This document shows positions 59,118-64,000 of a DNA stretch of 64,000 nucleotides, piece after piece. Numbering within the stretch: the stretch's first letter is position 1; each line of letters starts with the position of its first letter. The notes beneath the pieces were generated by a model. It was not told where the DNA came from, did not search any database, and saw only the letters and a list, made by a program, of their open reading frames with translations. Both the position numbers and the translations under genes were made by a program. Source of the DNA: Plazaster borealis (lineage: Eukaryota; Echinodermata; Asteroidea; Forcipulatida; Labidiasteridae); NCBI GenBank assembly GCA_021014325.1, contig CM037461.1:3497501-3561500 (forward strand), given 5' to 3'.

Positions 59118-59190
59118 CTTTTGTAGGATTCGAACCTCTAGTCCAGGTTGGACTCCTCCGTTGCATACAGTGCGACAGAGTCCAGGGTAT
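59118..59190 (-). repeat. tRNA-like fragment
   Basis: TAGGATTCGAACCTCTAG is a box B on the minus strand; no matching acceptor stem. Confidence 0.35.
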
Positions 59191-59824
59191 AAAGGTCCCG
59201 TAGCATTGCGACATAATTTACACTTCAAATTTTTCATATTTTTACCTTATTGAGGAAGCTGAACTTTTACTCACATGTTCCTTGGTAGCCGGAACTCCAT
59301 GGAGGCCGGTTTGAAAATTGTTGAATTTTCTCCTTTGATGTTATTATTTGTGAAAATATATTGACATGATTTACGGCTCCATCACTGCACGTCATATACC
59401 AAGAGCTTGTAAAGGCTAACACGCACGTGCGAGTTTTGTATATGCATAGCAACCACGATTGGCCGAAAACCGCTGTACACACACGCACGTGTATATCCGA
59501 TTAAGCAAGCACCATGCGTGACGAGAATGAAAACAAACACGCCCACAAATGAAACGCCCATGTCGGGTTGCTATGCATTTCACACATGCGTATATGATTT
59601 TACACGGTCGAGCGGTACACATACATGATGGTTAAAATTACAGTGCAGACCTCCGACATATTTTTGGAAATAATCTCACCCATGGATATATTTGTTAGTT
59701 GTGAACTCATCCAAAGTGTAGTAAATGCACCAAGAAAAAAAAATGAGCGGAATTCCAGCTTCTCAAATAAGGTAAAAATAGGAAAATATTGTGGTCAAAT
59801 TTGTGTTCGCATTGTAAAGAAGCT

Positions 59825-59960
59825 TTATACCCAGGACGTCAGTGCAGTGGCACTGACTGACGTCCTACCAGGGCTAGATTCGAACCCACAACCTTGTGCT
59901 TGCAAGTCCTGCAGTCTAACCATTTGACCACGGTGACCGTGAGACTAGAGTGGTTCAACC
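59825..59960 (-). repeat. tRNA-derived SINE head
   Basis: The minus strand reads CACCGTGGTCAAATGGTTAG and GTGGGTTCGAATCTAGCCC, with a TTGCAAG loop between. The T-stem and acceptor stem are mismatched. Confidence 0.6.
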
Positions 59961-60079
59961 TGTTTTGCTAGACTGTCAGCTGTTTCCATATTTCACTTTA
60001 CTTATTAGTAGTGAATGCAGCGGCAGGTTACGTGCAGTCTGTCGTAGTATGGATGTTTTGTCGAGAGGGCCGAGTAAGA

Positions 60080-60461
60080 TTAAAGGCAAGGAACACGTTT
60101 GGTAATTCAAAATTGTATGTCAAAGACAAGTGTTCTCACTTGGTGTATCCCAACATATGCATAAAATAACAAGCCCTGTGAAAATTTGGGCTCAATTAGT
60201 CAAATTTGCAAGAAAATCAAAGAAAAAACACCCTTGTTGTACAAATTTGTGTGCTTTCAGATAGGAATAAAAACTTCTTGCAAGAAGTTTTTATTATTTT
60301 AGTGAGAAATTACCTCTTTCTCAAAAACTACGTTACTTCAGAGGGAGTAGTTTCCTACAATGTTTTATACTATCAACAGCTCTCCGTTGCTTGTTAACAA
60401 GTAAGTTTTTATATAGTAATATTTGTTTTGACTCATTACCAAACGTGTACGATACCTTTAA
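60080..60461 (+). mobile_element. TTAA family A copy
   Basis: TTAAAGGCAAGGAACACG to GTGTACGATACCTTTAA. Confidence 0.85.
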
Positions 60462-60691
60462 GAAGTAATGAAAGAATCGGTTTGGCAATTATTCAATTCA
60501 ATTATTCAGGATTTTGCACTGAAATTGATTGCCGGTCGAAATAACGTCATTTATATTTCCGGCATTACCGAGAATGGTTTCTTCCAACTGGCACCAACCA
60601 ACTTATTTAGCTACCCCTGTCGGTATGAGTGTCAAAGTATCAAGTAGGCTACCCACCATTTACCCCAACTGGGCCAATTTCATAGAGCTGC

Positions 60692-60984
60692 TTAAAGGCA
60701 CTGGACACTTTTGGTAACTCAAAATATATATTAGCATAAAAAACTTGCTTGGTAACGAGCAACGGAGAGCTGTTATAGTATAAAACATTGTGAGAAACAA
60801 CTCCCTCTGAAGTAACGTAGTTTTTGAGAAAGAGGTAACTTCTCACTAAAATATTTGAATCTGAAAAAGACTTCAGGTCTGTAAGCCTTTTTCAGGCATC
60901 TGAAAGCACACAAATTTTTGTTGGGATACACCAAGTGAAAATACTGGTATTTGACAATTACCAAACGTGTCCAGTACCTTTTAA
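60692..60984 (-). mobile_element. TTAA family A copy, internally deleted
   Basis: TTAAAGGCACTGGACAC to GTGTCCAGTACCTTTTAA, inserted after CATAGAGCTGC. Confidence 0.83.
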
Positions 60985-61127
60985 GCACTGAATATTGCTT
61001 AAAATAGTTTTCTGCTCAGCAAAACTGATACCAGTCACAGATGGTACAAGTTAAATGGTATTTTGGCTGGTAATCATTTCTGGAAAGCATAGGCCCTACT
61101 TTTGTTGTGCTTAGGCTTGTGGCGTTT

Positions 61128-61380
61128 GGTGGCCGAGCGGTTAAGAGCACCGGACTCAAGCTCTGGTGTTCTGACCAGCAGTGTGTGGGTTCGAGTTCTG
61201 GTCGTGGCACTTGTGTCCTTGAGCAAGATACTTTACAATAATTGCTTTGTCCTTCGAGTGGGACATTAAGCCATAGGTGCTGTGTGCTAGGGTTGGTAGT
61301 ACACGTAAATGAACACTTATCGTGGAAGACTGGTGTTAACCCCATTGTTTCATGTTTACATATTTCTTCAGGCTTGCGAG
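61128..61380 (+). repeat. tRNA-derived SINE
   Basis: GGTGGCCGAGCGGTTAAGAG, GGGTTCGAGTTCTGGTCGTG, then CTTGAGCAAGATACTTTAC. Confidence 0.75.
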
Positions 61381-61399
61381 CTACAGTGATTAAGTTCAC

Positions 61400-61795
61400 T
61401 TAAAGGGTCTGTATATGTTTGGTAATGACTCCGAAAATTAATGGCAATGAAAACTTACTTGTTAAGAAGTACAGCAGCTTTGGATAGTATAATGCATTGA
61501 GAAACTTTTCACTTGGAAGAACTGCGGTTATGGATTAATTAGATATCACTTTTTATCCCCAAATATTTGAATCTGAGAAGCCTTACTGCAGTAACGTTTC
61601 TAAGATTGTGTATTCCAATTACAGATTATTCTTCCTGCTTGAAAATAACCGCTCCAGATTTCAGGTAATATCTCAAAAACGCTACCACCTTTTGAAATGA
61701 TATTTTCACAGGTTAGTTTTATGATGTATCTACAACTATATAGGATTGAAACTAACAGGTGGTTCCAATTACCAAACATTTACAATCCATTTTAT
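61400..61795 (-). mobile_element. Family B element
   Basis: TTAAAGGGTCTGTATATG to CAAACATTTACAATCC; the right TTAA is lost. Confidence 0.78.
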
Positions 61796-61797
61796 GG

Positions 61798-62140
61798 GGC
61801 ATGGGTGACTAGTGTGTAAAGCGCTTCCCATTCACCACTGTAGCCACCTGGTTCGATTCCCGGCTAAGACCAAATGTGAGTAGAGTTGTGCGTTGGTTCT
61901 TTCCTGTGCCACGAGGTTTTTTTCTCCAGGCCCTTCGGTTTTCCTCCCTATGGAAAAATATAACACTTTTGATCTCTGGCTGTGCTCCGTGGTCTATATA
62001 TGCATTATGGAGACTGCCAAGGGGCGCCCTAAAATGCCTGCAGCTCAAACACGTAGCTGCGTCCTTCACAATTCAGCTTCTCAGCTGCAAGTAAAGAATG
62101 ATTAGCCTCTAAAATTAAAACTATTATTATTATTATCCTC
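61798..62140 (+). repeat. tRNA-derived SINE of a second type
   Basis: A TGGGTGACTAGTGTGTAAAG head with CTGGTTCGATTCCCGGC as box B, a body with GTGCCACGAGGTTTTTTTCT, and a 3' ATTATT microsatellite at 62122-62136. Confidence 0.65.
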
Positions 62141-62197
62141 GCTTTCATTACCAGAAATATTTAATATTATTTTCTAATTGTGTACAATTTTAAACAG

Positions 62198-63202
62198 GTG
62201 AGGAAGAGGATGGGCATGATGGAGAAGGAGGCGACAAAGAAGGGGAAGAGACAACAGACACTGATGGCGGGGATCATGGTGAAACACATACGACAGGCGG
62301 AGATCCAACAGATGAAGACAACAATGATAAAGGAGGTGGTGGTCATGAGGGTTCAGATGGAGGTACCACTGAAGTAGATAAAGATAACGACCGAGGAGAT
62401 GGAACGGAGAAAACAGATGTCAATACCGAGGAAGGTGATGGTCATGACGTCACAGACGGAGGTGCTGGTGGCGGCAACACTGAAGGAGGTGACGACGGAG
62501 ACACTGGAAACGGAAAAGACAAAACGGATGGTGGCAACACTGAAGGAGGCGACGAAACCACTGAAGGAGGTGACGACAACACCGAAGGAGGTGACGGTAA
62601 TACCGAAGGAGGTGACGGCAACACCGGAGGAGGTGACGGCATTACCGAAGGAGGTGACGGCATTACCGAAGGAGGTGACGGTAACACCGGAGGAGGTGAC
62701 GGCAACACCGGAGGAGGTGACGGCAACACCGGAGGAGGTGACGGCAACACCGAAGGAGGTGACGGTAACACCGGAGGAGGTGACGGTAACACCGGAGGAG
62801 GTGACGGCAACACCGGAGGAGGTGACGGCAACACCGGAGGAGGTGACGGCAACACCGGAGGAGGTGACGGCAACACCGAAGGAGGTGACGGTAACACCGG
62901 AGGAGGTGACGGCAACACCGGAGGAGGTGACGGTACCACCGGAGGAGGTGACGGCAACACCGAAGGAGGTGACGGTAACACCGGAGGAGGTGACGGCAAC
63001 ACCGGAGGAGGTGACGGCAACACCGAAGGAGGTGACGGTAACACCGGAGGAGGTGACGGCAACACCGAAGGAGGTGACGGTACCACTGAAGGAGGTGACG
63101 GTAACACTGAAGGAGGTAATGCTGGAGGAACTGGAGGCGGAAAAGACAAAACGGATGGTGGCAACACTGAAGGAGGTGAAGGTGATGGCAGCACAGATGA
63201 AG
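62198..63202 (+). CDS. Internal exon encoding acidic (E/G)GGDGNT heptapeptide repeats
   Basis: No in-frame ATG exists, so an ATG-based search misses it. The acceptor TTTTAAACAG ends at 62197. The frame starting GT|GAG GAA GAG is open for 334 codons to the donor GAAG|GTATTA at 63202/63203; both ends are phase 1. It encodes [17 protein letters not shown], then mixed Asp/Gly/Thr sequence, then 27 heptapeptides of 21 bp (62542-63108), then a closing [16 protein letters not shown]. Composition and style match the linkers of gene 2 and differ from the frames on either side, which would give TPEEV or Pro-rich repeats. It most likely continues gene 3, but the phase also fits gene 2 (donor 39313) and gene 1 (donor 7870). 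The donor is weaker than the others. The next exon lies beyond the window or was not found. Confidence 0.8.
62542..63108 (+). repeat. 21-bp coding minisatellite, 27 units
   Basis: GGAGGTGACGGCAACACC-type units at 21-bp spacing with no frameshift. The peptide GGDGNT(E/G) is reminiscent of glycine/aspartate calcium-binding repeats but lacks the hydrophobic position of RTX nonapeptides, so calcium binding is only a suggestion. Confidence 0.9.
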
Positions 63203-63292
63203 GTATTATTTTTGTCATGTGTAAATGTGCACCATAGAAGAGAATTCCCAAATTACCCTGTGGTAGTGACTAATGAAAGAGAAAGCTGAACC

Positions 63293-63700
63293 TTAGGGAT
63301 CTTGTCAAAATTAGTTCAGGACAACCAGCGGATAAGTACCATCCAGGGCAAGGTTTTTTTACCCGCCGTTAATTCACCTTGTTTGAAATTGCCTATCTGC
63401 TGGAAAACAAGCAGGGGGTCTCTACATGGTTGACTATAATCAACTCCTCTACACATCTTAGTTAAATACAATGACCTTCCATATCACTCAAAAACCGCAA
63501 CCAGTCGAACCACAGAGCGCTCAGCGGGGTGCATTGGCATGGGGCATGTCTTTAGTGCATCGGAGAACTGTGTGCCTTTCAGTGAGTAAAACCATGTCTG
63601 TCATAGAAATACAGTCCGACAGAAATCCAACAAAAATTTGACATCAGAGAATTGTTATCCGACTACCTGCCATGGATTAATTTTGACAAGACCCCTTACA
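63293..63700. mobile_element. Inverted-repeat element after the last exon
   Basis: AGGGATCTTGTCAAAATTAG and TTAATTTTGACAAGACCCC form inverted ends; CAGCGGATAAG and TTATCCGACTACC pair further in. No coding part. Confidence 0.6.
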
Positions 63701-64000
63701 ATTCCTTTCCCTCCAAGATTTTTTAGGCGAACCACTTCACGTTTTGTGTGCTTTACCGCAGTATTATTTTACAGAATTTTTTTAGAACTTCTTGAGTAAT
63801 CATTTTCCTTTGAAAGTATCGTTGCCACAATGAAACCCAAAGTTGGCAAAGGAAAGACTACAAACGTTTTTATAATTAGTTCCGGAATTTGATGTTGTCG
63901 TATGAGAAAATTGAGTAGGCACTCACATGATTTGCAGTGAGCCACTGGCGAAAATCTACCATGGTATGCTGGCATTTTGGAACCCTTGTACATTACCTCT
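63701..64000. other. Unassigned DNA at the window end
   Basis: No exon with a phase-1 acceptor could be supported here. Confidence 0.4.

Noticed and set aside
19840..59960. tRNA genes at 19840, 4980, 59105 and 59880
   Set aside because: Box A and B are present but acceptor or T stems do not pair, and SINE bodies follow. They are SINE heads.
62442..63251. Antisense 269-codon Pro/Val/Ser-rich frame
   Set aside because: It is the mirror of the 21-bp repeat; a repeat unit divisible by three opens several frames. The plus-strand exon has matching splice sites and phase.
62399..63289. Plus-strand frame with TPEEV repeats starting at an ATG
   Set aside because: Same cause; it ignores the good acceptor and does not resemble the sister proteins.

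Overview
This looks like animal nuclear DNA, most probably from an echinoderm and by repeat style a sea star. That assignment is inference from memory of such genomes; no species marker gene is present. The DNA is AT-rich. Genes have consensus GT-AG introns, secretory signal peptides and a TATA box. Most of the window is short non-autonomous DNA transposons, tRNA-derived SINEs, non-LTR retroelement relics and minisatellites. There is no sign of bacterial or viral organisation.

Four convincing coding blocks, all on the + strand, form what looks like one cluster of related secreted proteins. (1) Exons 5481-6147 and 7460-7870 encode a signal peptide plus one complete four-cysteine helical module. 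(2) One 4.4 kb exon, 34936-39313, encodes a signal peptide plus four diverged copies of the same module, separated by acidic Asp/Gly/Thr repeat linkers. (3) Exon 49522-50920, with a TATA box at 49459-49466, encodes a signal peptide and a Ser/Thr/Glu-rich stalk with 74-residue repeats and no cysteine module. (4) Exon 62198-63202 has no in-frame ATG and is easy to miss. It encodes 334 codons of acidic Gly/Asp/Asn/Thr sequence with 27 heptapeptide repeats. All four donors and both testable acceptors are phase 1, so the exons are interchangeable by splicing. The 62198 exon could join gene 3, gene 2 or even gene 1. No transcript end is visible; the last gene runs out of the window. I do not recognise the module from any named family. 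It is the best candidate here for something undescribed.

Layout: 1-5460 repeats; 5481-7870 gene 1, whose intron 1 holds a tandem array made from the start of exon 2; 7871-33600 dense transposons, including a 2 kb long-terminal-inverted-repeat element at 14.5-16.6 kb, a telomere-repeat foldback at 24.9-25.1 kb and minisatellites; 33600-34935 a tandem duplication and the presumed 5' region of gene 2; 34936-39313 gene 2; 39314-49450 transposons, hairpins and low-complexity DNA; 49459-50920 gene 3 start; 50921-62197 presumed intron with a 43-bp satellite and more transposons; 62198-63202 repeat exon; then an inverted-repeat element to near the end.

The commonest repeat, here called TTAA family A, has about 21 copies of about 370 bp. 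It ends in TTAA-AGGC...GCCT-TTAA. A paralogous empty site inside the window shows that its target duplication is exactly TTAA, as in the piggyBac superfamily. Several other families (B, C, D, F, G) share TTAA ends. Family letters are labels for this report only.
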